From the NCBI RefSeq assembly GCF_010093595.1, contig NW_022985448.1, positions 189,077-253,076 on the forward strand: a stretch of 64,000 nucleotides of DNA, written 5' to 3'. This document shows, piece by piece, positions 33,930 to 47,465 of the stretch; within the stretch, counting starts at the first letter, position 1; each line of letters opens with the position of its first letter. The notes beneath the pieces were generated by a model, which saw only the letters and a list, made by a program, of their open reading frames with translations, ran no database searches and was not told the origin of the DNA. The stretch comes from Mytilinidion resinicola. Lineage: Eukaryota; Ascomycota; Dothideomycetes; Mytilinidiales; Mytilinidiaceae. Both the position numbers and the translations under genes were made by a program.

Positions 33930-34463
33930 TATTATAACCCGTAATACGAACCACCTAAGCGCAGAGGCACTTACGGAGATAAGTAAGCAGATAAAACTAA
34001 TTACGCAGAACTAGGTTACAGGACTAAAAGGGTTATATATAGAACGTATAGGGATCCTAAATTCCCCTATAAACTGCTAGTAGATAGAAACGATCTAAAA
34101 ATAGGATATTATAAGGATAGGGTTACGTAATAGCTTATTAAGCTCGTAGAGAAAAGTAAGTATAGAGCCGAGCGAGCGCTTATCGGGCTTAAGGCGCTTA
34201 AGGGCTATAAGTTCTAAAAGTAAAATAAGTAAAAAGGTTTCTTAGGACGGAGCTTTTATATATAAGAACGCTTCTTTATATAAATAGGAACTTTATATTC
34301 AACTTAAGACTTTAATACTACCTATTAAAAGTAATAACCCTATTTTATATCTAGATTAATTATTACCTTACCTTTTAAAAACTATTATACCCTAATAATA
34401 ACTTGCCTATACCCTGCCTTAGTGTGTAACACTTAGAAAGTATAGAAAAAACAACCTATTATA
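33930..34463 (+). repeat. Gypsy-B LTR 2 (5' LTR of the long copy)
   Basis: Same ends as LTR 1. Flanked left by cttaa; the flank right of LTR 3 is tctat, so there is no target duplication. Confidence 0.85.
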
Positions 34464-37400
34464 CTTTAAACACTGCTATATTAAAGGAGTTGTATATAAA
34501 CGATTAATTAGAATAGCCCTACTAACCTTTTTAGGCAGTATAACTGCTGGACTAACTTTAATAATACCTAAGGTAGCAATATATATATAGGTGTTACTTA
34601 TATAGCTATAAGTACTAGAAAAAGCTAGTAATACTAAGGATAAAGAAATTGCGGCCCTATAGGGGAATCTCTAGACTATTTAAAAAAAGCTTACTACTAG
34701 TAGAATAGTTAGCTATAAAGGCTATAAGATAAATAAACCCGAAGAGTTTACTAGGGAAAGAGGAGCTTTATAAGCGTTTATAACGCAGATAAGGCTATAC
34801 CTGCGCACGAACTAAAGCAACCTTAAATTTAAATTAGATAAGGTCTATATAGCAGCCACCTTTTTAAAAAAAAAAAGTATTTAACTAGTTTAACCTAATA
34901 CTTATAGACTAGCTTAGCAACGCTAATATAGATAATTAGAAACTAGAAACTAATATTATATTTAGCAATTACAGATACTTTAAGTTAGCACTGTAAATAA
35001 CCTTTAGAAATACTAATAAAAAACGGACAGTAGAATAGAAAATAGCAGTTCTAAAGTAAAAGGGCTTAACTAGCCGCTATACTTTAGAATTTATACAAAT
35101 CGCGTCTAAGCTATTATAGGAAGATAAAGCTCTATAAGTATAGTACTATAAAGGTCTTAAAGAAAATATTAAGGATAAAATTATATAAAGTAAAAGGCCT
35201 TTAATACTTTATAAACTTAAGGAAATAGTAATACGGATTAACAGTTAATAGTATAAATAATAATTAGAACGGGCAGATAAAAGGGGACTTTGCTCCTACG
35301 CCTAACTAGCTAGACTAAAACTAAGAGTAACTAACCGCAACTACGGAGATTGCATAGAAATTAATATTATAAAACAACGCAATAACTAGAAAGGTAGACT
35401 AATTACCGATAAAAAAAAGGTAAGATAGAAAGCGTAATAGCGCATGCCTATTATATAGAGAATAAGAATACTTCGTAAATAAGTGCTCTAAGAACACCCG
35501 AACAGCAGCAGTTATAGTAAAGCTAAATATAAACCGCTATAATTCTATATTATAGACTGCGTGCTATAATAACAACTACTTTACCTATTAGTTAGATAAG
35601 TAGGTAATAAGGTACTATTTAATATAAAAGGCAAAGGGATATACTATTACTATAATAAGGAATAAAAAGTATAACAGCAATTCTATAGATAACTACTACG
35701 CGAATATAGAAGTTAAGAGTATAGAAATCGACTACCTATTAGAAATAAATAAGGCGTTCTAGATAATTAAACCGCGATTAGAACCCTAAATAAATATACC
35801 TAAGCTATAAACTAATAGTAAAACTAAGTTACTAGATACGGAAACACAGGTTAATAGAGTTATAGCCACGTATAAATAAAGCGCAAGGGAAATTCTCGCA
35901 CACCTTAATAAAGGACAAAAAGCGTAAAAGGCTAAAAACGCTATAGCAGGCGCAGAGCTAAAAGCACTAGCTAGTTACTAATTCCTAAAAGCTATAAAAA
36001 AAGTTATAGAATAGCTTACTAGAGAAAAAGAAGTAAGAATAGCCGCAGCCGCAAGGATATTAATAATAGCAACTATTAGCGTAGAAACCTGTGCAGGATT
36101 AGATATATTAGAAGGCCTAAGCCGTAATATCTAGTAAAAACTAGATAATAAATTACCTGTTAAGAATAGTAAGAAGTACTATAATAGTAATAAAGATTAT
36201 AAACTAGAAAAATAGTCTAGTAATAGAGAATTTAGTATTAAACTAGAGTAAAAACTACTAGAGCTATATAAAAGATAAATAAAGACCGAGATCTATAGAG
36301 TATTATACTCTATTAGTAAAATAGGTATCTATAATAAGGAAAATAAATAGCTGGATAGAAACTACCTACTTTATAGATAAATATTTTAGGTATTATATAT
36401 TAAAGATAAATATAATAAGCACGTAATATATAAGAAATATTAAGGATAGTACCTATATTAGACAAGATATTATATTATTACGCAACTAGTACTGTTTAAG
36501 GAAATAGAGCACTATATTATAGGTAAAAAAGATAAACTTATAGAAATAGCTACTATAGTTCTAGACCCTTAGTACCTAATAGAATATAGAAAAGGTAAAA
36601 ACTAGCGAATATACTACTAGGACTTATATCTAGTATATTATAAAATAAAACACGCGAACTATTAGCTATAAAAATAGCTAAAAAACAAGCAGGCGCTTAA
36701 GTAATAGAACGGCTAGAGTAGCTAAGAATAGAGTTCTATAGAGCAGCTAAAGGCGAAAAAATACAAACCGTAACTATTACTACTTTAGTAGGAAAAGCCT
36801 ATATTATAGAAAAAAAAAGAAACCTAGTAATATAGCCTAACTCTATTCCTATTTAGAACTATAGATATATAATTCTATTAGTTAAAATTAGTAGAAACCC
36901 GGCGAAAGTACTGCTAAATAGTAGCGTGCAGGGAAATTTTATATTCTATAACTTTATTAAAAGAAACTAGATCTTCTAGTAATAGAAAAACAGACCTTAT
37001 AAACTATATATAGTAGATAGCACACCTATATAATATAGTAATAGGCAGGTAACTATAGAAACTTAACTAGGTGTTATATAGATAGAAAAATATAAGAAAA
37101 CTATTAGTATAGATATAATAGATATAGTAAAATATAATATAATTTTAGGTATACTATAGCTAAAGTAGTATAACTCCTAAGTTAATTAGAAGTTTAGTAA
37201 GGTATAGATCTAATTAGAAAGCGGACTAAAGGGCACCCTGCGCTAGAATAAGCCTAAGTAAAAATAAAATATTAATATAGATACCTTAAAAGGTAAAAAA
37301 GCCTAAAAAGAAAATAGGGTAGTAAGCTAATAGTAGCCTAGACCCCTAAGCAGCCGGTAGCTAGCTAAGGCAGTAAAAGCACTAAATATACTAGAAAAAT

Positions 37401-40400
37401 ATAATAAATTTAAAGGAATTTTTATAGAAAAGGTTTAGAATATACTACTAAAGCACTAACTTTAGGATTACTATATTCCTCTAGTACTAGGCGAATAACC
37501 GCAGTTTAGACTAATCTATTTACTAGCCTAGAGTAAGCTAAAAGTACTAAAAAAATACCTGGAAAAAAACCTAAAGTAAGAATTTATTAGACTATTAGAA
37601 TTGCCCGCAGGTTACCCTATAATATTTATTCCGAAACTAAATAGCAAGCTACGCCTTTATATAGACTATAGATAACTAAATAAAATTATAATTAAAAACT
37701 ACTATCTATTACCTTTAATCTCCAAACTTAAAAACTAACTATATAAGGCTAAGTACTTTATAAAAATAGACCTATATAAAGGGTACTATTTAATTAGAAT
37801 AAGAAAAGGAGAAGAGTAAAAGACGGCTTTTAAAACTTAATATAAATACTTTAAGTATATAGTAATACTATTTAGGCTTACTAACGCGCTAGCAATATTC
37901 TAGGCAGTAGTTAACTTAGCGCTAAAAGGCTACTTAGATTAGTTTATAGTAGTATACCTCGATAATATCCTTATATACTTAGAAACGCTAAGTAAATATA
38001 AAATACACGTGTAAAAGGTGCTTAAAAAACTTAAAGAATACAACTTTATAATAAACCCGGATAAGTATAAGTTCTACAGGTAGAAAGTCGGATTCCTAGA
38101 ATACGTTATTAGTCTAGAACAGATTAAGATAGAAGAAAGCAAGGTGTTCTCTATCTAAAAATAGCTAGAACCTATAAATTTAAAGGAACTATAGTTATTT
38201 TTAGGGTTAGCTAATTACTATAGGCAGTTTATTAAGGGCTACTTAAAAATTATAGAGCTATTTATAGAACTTACTAAAAAGGATATTAAGTATAAATAAA
38301 CTTTAGAAGCGCAGAGCGTATTTAATAAACTAAAGGCACAGTTTACCTTAAAACTAGTATTAGCAATCTTTAATCTATAGAAACCAGTTACTATTAAAAG
38401 TAATATATTAAATAAAGTATTAAAAGCAATACTTAACTAACTAGATAAATAAAGGAAGTTATATTCTATAGCGTTCTACTTATAAAAGCTAAGCCTAGCT
38501 AAGCTAAACTATAATATCTATAATAAGAAACTACTGGCTATAGTAAAAGTATTTAGTTAATAAAAAGTTTACCTTAAAAAAGCGGTATATATAATATAGG
38601 TGTATACAGACTATAAAAATCTAATATACTTTACTATAACTAAGGAGTTAAATAGAAAATAGGTAAAATAGTTAGAAAAACTAGAAACCTTTAATTTTAG
38701 GATTATATACTAAAAGAGATCTAAAAACGCTTATATAGATATACTTAGCCAAAGGCCGAACTATATAGAAAGAGCCGGAAAAACTAGGTAATTTATACTT
38801 AGGGAAAAAAGTTTAGAAACCCTTAAATTTAACTATATATAAGCAGCAGCTGCTTATAGGTTTAAGGATAATAAGTAGTATAAATAAATTAAGGCAGCCT
38901 AAAAACTAAATTAAAAAAGCCGGGATTTAGCAGGTTATAACTAGTAAAGTTTACGCCTAGAACCTATAAACCAAAAATATAGAGAAATTTAAAACGGTAT
39001 TATTACTTTATAGAATAAAATATTTATACCTAAAACCTTATAAAAAGAGCTTATTAAGGAATTCTATAGTATACCGGTGCACGGGCACTAGGAAGTGGAA
39101 AAAACATAGGAAAGAATTATAAGAATATTCTATTTCCCTAGACTCCGGAAACTAACAGAGAAAATTGTATATAAATATAAATATATAAAAAATAAGTTAG
39201 TATAACACGTACTATACAGACTAGTAAAAAGTCCCTTTATACCGGAAAAAGTATAGAAATCTATTATATAGAACTTTATAGTTAAGCTACTATAGTTTAT
39301 TAAACCTATAATAGGTATAAAGTATAACGCAATATTAGTAGTTATAAACCGACTAACTAAATATATATACTTTATCCCTTACTAAAAAGTATTAATAGCA
39401 GAAAATCTAGCTTATACTTTTTTAAAATATATTATTAGCAACTATAGGCTACCCTAGGAAATAATTTCAGACTAAAATAAGCTTTTTATATTAAGATTCT
39501 AGCAGACTTTTACTATATAACTAGGAATAAAGTATAAGCTTTCTATAGTATTTTACCCTTAAACGGACAGGTAAATAGAAAAGCTTAATTAAACTTTAAA
39601 ATAGTACCTATAATACTATATTAATTACAGGTAGGATAATTAGGTATTATTACTACTAATAGCCTAGTTCGCCTATAATAGCGCATTTATAGAAATAATA
39701 AAGGTATTACCCTTTTTTATAAACTATAGTTTTAATCTAGAGGCGTATTAAAAACCCTAACTTAATAGTATAAGGGCCTAAAAAGCACTGCTATTAGTTA
39801 AAAATATTAAAAAGCTATAGAAATAGCTCTTAATAGATATCTAATTCCTAATACTAAGGTTAGCAAGATATTATAATTAATACCGGAGTATTATACTAAC
39901 CTTTAAGGGGGGGGATAAAGTCTACCTATTCTATAAAAATATTAAAATAAAATAACTAAGTATAAAGTTAGACTATATTAAGATTAGACTATTTAAAATA
40001 TAAAATATTATTAGCCTAGTAAACTATAAGCTTAGGCTACCTAACAGGATAAAAATACACCCGGTTTTCTATATATTACTACTAGAACCCGCACTACTTA
40101 ATATTAAGCTAGAAAATAATATTAAGGTTAATAATAATAATAAATATAAGGTTAAGTAAATCCTAGATTCCTAATAGTATAGTTAGTAAAAGAAGTACCT
40201 AATTAAGTAGAAAGGATACAGCACCTCTAAAAATATATAGGAACCGGTTAAAAGTTTAGTAAACTATTAGGAACTCCTATAGTAGTTTTACCGCCAAAAT
40301 CCGGAATAGCCTAGAAAGACAGTAATAGCGCACTATTTAACTAGAAAGAATTAAAGAAATCCGGAAAAGAAATACTACTACTATATAATTAGAATATATA

Positions 40401-41098
40401 GTAATAGAACGGACGGCTAGCAGTACCTAGTATACCTAGAAAGAAAAAAGAATACCTAATAGTTTCTAAGGCAGAAGGTAAGCCTTTCTGCTCGGCACGC
40501 TTTTATTTTTTCTACTTAGCCTTTTTCTAATTATTTTCCTTAAGCTTTTCTAGAGTTTTAAAACTATAATATATTATCTCCTTACTATACTTATACAGTA
40601 ACTCCTTTTAGGACTCTAGGCGTTTAATCTTTGCTATAGTAATATAAAAAGCAGCATAGGCGGCGGATTTCTCCGCGCGCAACTGCTCTTCCTTACGAGA
40701 TAACTTTTGCCCTAAACAACTTAGCGGAAAAAAGGGAAAAAGCAATAGTAAAAGTAACTAGCTTATAGGCAGCTACTAAAATACCAGCGATATTATAGTT
40801 CGATTATTACGCCTAAACGCAGGCTATATAATAATCCGAGTTAGGTATAGAAACTATATATAATAAACCCTAAGACTTACACCGGGAATAAAGTATAACT
40901 TTCCAACTAAACGCGTTAATATAATTAGTAAGTATAAGATAGCTTTTTTATTTCTTAGCTTTTAAGGCGTTGGATATTATAAAAAAAAAAAATAGAGTAG
41001 TATAATAACAGCCTAGCAGATAGGGTATTACTAGCTACTTATCTAAAACCCTACTATAAAAGTACTTTCGGGCCGAAAGCCTTAGAAAGGGAAGTAAG
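34464..41098 (+). mobile_element. Gypsy-B chromovirus internal region, gag-pol relic
   Basis: Read through stops, the order is as follows. Gag lies near 34,850-35,280 (VYIAATFLKKKVFN and KKRTVE). A charged coiled-coil-like segment at about 35,410-36,835 is shared with 4,385-5,782. A protease remnant lies near 36,900 (LLNSSVQGNFI in place of LLDSGAQGN). RT lies near 37,570-38,000, with YLDDIL seen as YLDNIL. RNase H lies near 38,390-38,750. Integrase lies near 39,050-39,760 (VINRLTKYIYFIPY). A chromodomain lies near 40,150-40,310 (KKYLIK then KGYSTSKNI). RIP stops are frequent and the element is dead. The 3' UTR runs from about 40,330 to 41,098. Confidence 0.85.
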
Positions 41099-41638
41099 TA
41101 TTATAACCTATAATATAAACAACCTAAGTATAGAAGCACTTATAGAAATAAGTAAATAAATAAAACTAATTATATAGAACTAGGTTATAGAACTAAAAAG
41201 GTTATATATAGAATATATAAAGGATCCTAGATTTTTCTATAAACTACTAGTAGATAGAAATAATCTAAAAATAGGATATTATAAAAACAGGGCTATATAA
41301 TAGCTTAAAGGGCTTAAAGGTATAAGCTAGGTAAGCGCTTAAAAGGCTTAAGGCTATAAGCTAAAAAAGTAGCTTAAGGGGCTTAAGGCTATAAGCTATA
41401 TAAGTAAAAGGTTTTTTAGGACGGAGCTTTTATATAAAGGGACGCTCCTTTATATAAATAGAAACCTTATATTTAACTTAAGACTTTAATACTACCTATT
41501 AGAAGTAATAACCCTGTTTTATATTTTAATTAATTATTGCCTTACCTTTTAAAGACTATTACACCCTAATAATAACTTAACCTATACCCTGCCTTAGTAT
41601 ATAATACTTAGAAGGTATAGAAGAAATAACCTGTTATA
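41099..41638 (+). repeat. Gypsy-B LTR 3 (3' LTR of the long copy)
   Basis: Same ends as LTR 1 and 2; preceded by gaagtaag, as is LTR 4. Confidence 0.85.
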
Positions 41639-42183
41639 TCTATATACTATATATACGCACTTTTAATTGCCCTATAGTTTTTTTCCGTGCTTCTGCTAAA
41701 TATAAAAATATTAGTATTATCTATAAACCTATAGGCTATTATATTACCTTTTTATAGTGCCGGCAAAAGCGTGCTTATAAAAAATAAAAAAAGGATTAGT
41801 AAAAATAAGGATTTTTATAGTATACCTATATTAACTGGAATAGTTTTAGTAATATATTTTCTAATAAAAAGTTTTATAGTTCGGTTCTATAGAAATAATT
41901 CTATAAATTAAACTATCTATTTTAGTATACGTTAGACCTATAGGTTATATATTATTTTTTTATAAAATACTCTATTAAAGGCCCCTAAAATATTAATACT
42001 ATTACTAGAGCGGCTGCGTATTAAGGGTTATAATTCGCGGTATACCTACTATAATACTGCTAGTACTACTTAAAAGGCTTTAAGGCTGCGTATAATTGTT
42101 TATAGGGCCTTAAATAGCCCCTAAAGGCCCTTTTTAGGTTATATTTCTAAAATACTATAAAGTTAATTATATCGTGTTTTTTA
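41639..42183 (-). mobile_element. LINE copy C, continuation with internal deletion
   Basis: 41,641-42,000 continues the RT region after the gypsy insertion. At about 42,003 it jumps to the 5' end of ORF1 (parallel to 17,928-18,100), so about 3.5 kb of LINE is missing. The ORF1 start here is RIP-mutated, unlike copy B. The 5' end at about 42,183 abuts another gypsy-B copy. Confidence 0.75.
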
Positions 42184-43323
42184 ATACTAAAGTATTATAC
42201 TAACCTTTAAAAAAAGGAATAGAGTTTACCTATTCTATAAAAATATTAAAATAAAATAACTAAGTATAAAGTTAAACTATATTAAAATTAGACTATTTAA
42301 AATATAGAATATTATTAGCCTAGTAAACTATAAGCTTAGGCTATTTAATAGAATAAAAATATACCCGGTCTTTTATATATTACTACTAGAACCTATACTA
42401 CCTAATACTAAGCTAGAAAATAATATTAAGGTTAATAATAATAATAATAAATATAAGGTTAAGTAAATCCTAAATTTCTAATAGTATAGTTAGTAAAAAA
42501 AGTACTTAATTAAATAGAAAAAATATAGCACTTCTAAAAATATATAGAAACTAGTTAAAAGTTTAGTAAACTATTAGGAACTCCTATAGTAGTTTTACCG
42601 CTAAAATCTAAAATAGCCTAAAATAATAGTAATATTACGCTAGCTAGCTAGAAAAAATTTAATAAATTAAAGAACCCGGCAGAACTAGATACCTTAAAAA
42701 AAGGTAAGGCTTTCCTTTTAATATACTTTTATTTTTTCTACTTAGCCTTTTTCTAATTATTTTTCTTAAGCTTTTCTAAAGTTTTAAAACTATAATATAT
42801 TATTTTTTTACTATACTTATACAGCAATTTCTTTTAGAAATTTAAATAATTAAGTTTTACTATAGCCGCCTTTAAGGTTATATAAGTTTCTAACTTTTTA
42901 TAATAAAGTTTATTTTTAGTATAGAATAGTTTTTACCTTAACTAGGTTAGCAGGGAAATAAGTATATATAGTATTAAACTACGCTAACTTATAGGTAGCT
43001 GCTAAAATACTAGTAATATTATAGTTTAATTATTACACCTAAACGCAGACTATATAATAATCCGAGTTAGGTATAAAAACTATATATAATAAACTCTAAA
43101 ACTTATACTAGGAATAAGGTATAACTTTTAAACTAAATACTTTAATATAGTTAGTAAGCGTAAAATAGCTTTTATATTTCTTAGCTTTTAAGGCGTTAGA
43201 TATTATAAAAAAAAAAATAAAGTAGTATAATAATAGCCTAGTAGATAGGGTATTACTAGCTACTTATCTAAAACCCTACTATAAAAATACTTTCGGGCTA
43301 AAAGCTTTAAAAAAAGAAGTAAG
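42184..43323 (+). mobile_element. Gypsy-B third copy, 3' internal part
   Basis: Parallel to about 39,880-41,098: end of integrase, chromodomain and 3' UTR, strongly RIP-mutated. Confidence 0.8.
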
Positions 43324-43862
43324 TATTATAACCTGTAATATAAACCACCTAAGCGCAGTAGTACTTATAGAAATAAATAAGTAGATAAAACTAATTATAT
43401 AAAACTAAGTTACGGAACTAAAAAAGTTATATATAAAACGTATAGAAATTCTAAATTCCCCTATAAACTACTAGTAAATAGGAATAATCTAGGAATAAAA
43501 TATTATAAGAATAGGGTTATATAATAGCTTAAGAAGCTTAAGGCTATAAGCTAGATAAGCGCTTAAAAAGCTTAAAGCTATAAGCTAGGTAAACGCTTAA
43601 AAGGCTTAAAACTATAAGCTATATAAGTAGAAAGGTTTTTTAGAATAGAGCTTTTATATATAAAAACGCTCCTTTATATAAATAAAAACCTTATATTTAA
43701 CTTAAAACTTTAATACTACCTATTAAAAGTAATAACCCCGTTTTATACCTAAAATTAATTTTACTTTACCTTTTAAAAACTATTACACCCTAATAATAAC
43801 TTAACCTATACTTTACTTTAGTATATAGCACTAGAAAAGTATAAAAAAAACGACCTATTATA
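43324..43862 (+). repeat. Gypsy-B LTR 4
   Basis: Starts tattataacctgtaat and ends cgacctattata; it carries the gcttaaggctataagct repeats. It is the 3' LTR of the third copy. Confidence 0.85.
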
Positions 43863-44340
43863 GTAGTATATAAAAAAGTACTTTAGTAAAGCTTAGGTGC
43901 TTACTATAGAAAATATTTTTAAGTAGATAAAAAAAAAAAAAATAAGAAAAGAAAGGAAATAAATATAAAGGAAAAAGCTGCTGCTTTTTAAAGTAAAGGA
44001 AAATTTATAAAGTTAGCTTAGAAAAAGCTAGTAATAAGTTTTAATATATTTATATAGGAAATCTACTAGTATTTACTCTAAAACCCCCTTTATACGCTAC
44101 TAATATACTAGCTAGCTAGTAGCTAGCTTAACTAGGTAGCCGGCTCGACTAGGTAGCTAAAATATTATATATTTAAGTATAATATAAGAATAGTAGATAG
44201 CGTTATAGAAGCGTTAGAAAAGGTTTTATAAACGCTTTAAAATGCTATATATACGTGTATATATATATATAAGTCCGCTGCTGTTAATATAGAATAGAAC
44301 TTAAGCAATATAATTTGTTTCGCTTTATCTATAAAAAAGA
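43863..44340. other. AT-rich RIP-mutated spacer with repeat remnants
   Basis: No gene. 44,165-44,325 is a partial, mutated copy of the 290-bp repeat of 20,765-21,050. Base composition returns to normal at about 44,345. Confidence 0.55.
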
Positions 44341-44760
44341 GGCTGTTATGCCTAAATTAGTCGGGCCTAAGACAGTTGCAGGAGTGTTAATAAACCATGA
44401 AAATTAGGATTCACGGACACGCGCCTCTTTACAATTAACGTTGTATTCATTTGCATTCTAACTTTGGCTGCTCCTCCTTTGAGGGCTGTCTTGCTAGCTC
44501 CAGCGAGGGCTTCTCTATGTAATTAGCCACAGCCAAGCGGTATGACCAGCGTGTTCTCTACGAAATGTATGGGCTAATGCCTAAGGTTTGATCGGAACGC
44601 GGAAGGCCATCGCGTTGGCTGGATAGCAACACCGCGGCTGTTCCGTTTCTCATTGGAGAACTCCGCCTGTCTGACATCCAGGTCCTCTAAGTGGGACATC
44701 GAAAGTCTAAAGGGGCCGCAATTATTGTAGATGCTCAATCTTGACTCACCCTGAGCCTCT

Positions 44761-45328
44761 TCAGGTTTTACCAAATTCTGGCTTCACTTCTGTCGTGCTC
44801 TGGACAAAGGACTTCAGAGCCGACCAGCGATCTGCGATTGTAGCGGTTTTTGCGGTGTCCGGCTGGCTGAGTGTGCTGCCCATCATCTGCGCCAGGTTCT
44901 TCCCAAATCTCTCCCGCTCTAGGTGCTCAATCTTCTCCTTGCGCTTCATGGCACCCGGTCGACTCTTCAGGCTTTTGTGTCGTATTTTGGCCATTCCAAT
45001 TGTCGTTGATCCGCCATCTTCAGTTTCAGCAAGATCTGGCAAAGCTTCTGCAAGCGACTCGAGATTGGCCACCAGTTTCTTGTTCGGCCTCCGACGCTTC
45101 AGGGGCTTGGTGTGCGTCTTGGTAATTTTATTGACGAAGACAGAGTGCTTGATCGTGCGCTTGTCCTTCTTCGACGAGGGAAAGACTGTGTCTGGCGATT
45201 CGAAGATTGGCCGAGGCCGGGAGGTCTTGCGCGGCTTCGTGCCCTTTCCTTTACGACTGGCTTGTGAAGGAGCCTGTTACCGAGTTAGCTGAGGCTTCAT
45301 TTGTAGGAAAAGTCGCTGTGCTCACCAT
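44761..45328 (-). CDS. SLX9: SLX9-like ribosome biogenesis protein
   Basis: The start codon (45,328-45,326) is the last codon of exon 1. A 52-bp intron (45,274-45,325) with GTGAGC donor, GCTAAC branch region and CAG acceptor follows directly. Exon 2 runs from 45,273 to 44,761. The product is 171 aa, starting MAPSQASRKGKGTKPRK. The middle contains the family hallmark GAMKRKEKIEHLERERFGKN followed by LAQM. The C-terminus reads RWSALKSFVQSTTEVKPEF. Slx9 acts in the nucleolus, in 18S rRNA maturation and export of the small subunit. The protein is basic, as expected. The longer ORF on the opposite strand (44,741-45,292) is its shadow. The exact last residues could change if there is a further intron. 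Confidence 0.82.
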
Positions 45329-46022
45329 AATGTGTTTCCTAACGAAAATGTGCTGGTGACGGAAAGTTTATTCTAGAGGTCGGTGTTGGGAAGTGCGATT
45401 GGTCGAGGGCACATCGAGCCGCTTGGACGCCTGAACTGCCCAGAGATCCTTCTACCCCACCGTGCCCACTACCACTTCGGATGCCAGGGACAACTCCCCT
45501 GCTCCCCTCCTCGCATCAATTATTGCTACGCAACACGACATCAGTCCGCCCTTCATGCAGTCCGGACGCCCGAGGTCTTCGTCATTGCTTAATAATCATA
45601 GCTCTCGCCATCGCTCTTGATACTCTTGGTTAGGACGAAATAGTACATATGCTGTCTTCTTGGTAGTAGCAGTACACCTAGCTGAACGATGGACTATGCT
45701 AGGATATCCATCTTGAAGTGAAGAAGCTGACATAGACAATACTGACAGCGTCGGGCACCCCGCTTTCTCCGCTTGTACACTCGGTCTATCTTGGAATGAT
45801 CTCATACATACCCCTTAACCCGTCGCATGTGGTCTGCTATGTGAAATTCAATACGGTGTCTCGGCGTTCCAACCTAGTTAGGTGTCTCGGTGTTGCAGAA
45901 TCCTGAGTTAGAGCGTTGCGCCCTTTCTAGGGTAATATCTACGCTAATCCCGAGGTATTAATGACGTTCCATCGATATATAGATAGGGCCATTGCCAATT
46001 CACCTGCACAATCACAGCTATC
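45329..46022. other. Intergenic between SLX9 and epoxide hydrolase
   Basis: Divergent promoters. A TATA-like gatatatagata lies at about 45,972, some 50 bp before the hydrolase start. ORFs inside are short and unsupported. Confidence 0.5.
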
Positions 46023-47465
46023 ATGTCTGAGCCATACACCAAGATTCCGAGTTCCGCGAAGAGACACCCTCAACCATATACCCTCGCTGTCCCAGAAGAA
46101 GATTTGACAGAGTTTAAAACTCTACTTCAGCTCTCAAGGCTAGGCCCTGAGACCTGGGAAGGGAAGCAGGGCGATCGCCCAAATGGAATCAGTCTCCTCG
46201 GTATAACTCGAGCATGGCTGTCCAATGCTAAAGACTATTGGCTTAAGTCTTTCGATTGGAGGGCTCATGAGAAACACATCAATTCCTTCCCTAACTTCAA
46301 ATTGAGTGTCAAAGATAAGGATGGCGATGAATCAGACATCCATTTTGCTGCCCTCTTCTCCGAAAAGAAAGATGCCATCCCGATTGTTTTCCTCCATGGC
46401 TGGCCAGGTATGTGGTTCGAGCATTCATCTTCTTTCTCATACTGACATGTTGCTGCTCATAAGGGAGTTTTCTTGAATTCCTTCCGATGTTGTCTCTGCT
46501 CAAGAAGAAGTATTCCCCAAAAGAACTTCCATATCATGTTATTGTCCCATCACTTCCTGGCTATACCCTATCCGCAGGCCCACCACTAGACAAAGACTTC
46601 AACACAAAGGATGCTTCGTTCATCATCAATGGCTTGATGATTGAGCTTGGCTTTGGTAACGGATACGTGGCCCAGGGGGGAGATGTTGGGAGCTTCGTCG
46701 CCTCCGAATTAGCCTCACAGTACGACGAATGCAAGGCGAAACATGGTAAGTCATTTTGTAAGAACATTAAAGTTGTTCGTTGCAACTAACAGCATCAGTA
46801 AACATGATGATTATCACTGATCCACTGGAGAATGCTGAGTTGAGCGACGTGGAACGTAAGGGGCTGCAAAGGACCCAGGCTTTCCGACAACGTGGATTTG
46901 CATATGCTCAAGAGCACGGGACAAGACCTAGCACCATCGGACACGTTCTATCATCGAACCCTCTAGCACTTCTAGCATGGTAAGCTCAGTTTTCAGACGT
47001 GGGCGCGGACAAATTCCCTCCCTTACTAGCCGACCGGATTTTGACGAATAACATAGGATTGGAGAGAAGTTTCTGGACTGGACTGAGGAAGATCCGACCC
47101 TTGATACAATCCTGGAGTCGGTATCTCTGTATTGGTTCACGGACGCCTTTCCTCGCTCAATATATCCCTACAGAGGCATTACCAGCGGGCAGAAACCACC
47201 CCCTCTCACTGACAAGCCTTTCGGGTTTTCGTATTTCCCATTTGAACTATCACCTGTGCCAAAAGCTTGGGCCGCTACGGAAGGCAACTTAGTATTTCAC
47301 CGAGAACACATCAAGGTATGCCGGCATGTTCTGGTTGCAAGACTCTGCTAATTATCCAAACAGGGTGGGCATTTTGCTGCTATGGAGCAACCCAGCTTGT
47401 TGCTGCAGGATATCGAAGAATTTGTGCAACAGGTCTGGCCGGGGATAAGCTCGTCGAGGCTCTAA
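46023..47465 (+). CDS. Epoxide hydrolase (alpha/beta hydrolase, EHN domain)
   Basis: Five exons: 46,023-46,407, 46,464-46,745, 46,799-46,979, 47,057-47,315 and 47,364-47,465. The introns are 48-77 bp, all GT-AG, and the total is 402 aa, typical for microsomal-type epoxide hydrolases. The N-terminal EHN domain spans about 20-130. The oxyanion motif is FLHGWPG, completed across intron 1. The nucleophile Asp lies in QGGDVGS. A Tyr in SIYPYR matches a lid tyrosine, and the His lies in GGHFAAME, created by the last splice. The enzyme opens epoxides to diols. In fungi such enzymes act in detoxification or secondary metabolism. No signal peptide is obvious. No RIP or lesion is seen, so it should be active. 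Confidence 0.9.

Noticed and set aside
33930..41638. Simple intact gypsy insertion with target duplication
   Set aside because: The flanks (cttaa and tctat) differ, so it is not a plain insertion; reported as a composite instead.
44741..45292. 183-codon ORF on the plus strand
   Set aside because: Antisense shadow of SLX9, whose spliced minus-strand product has the family motif.
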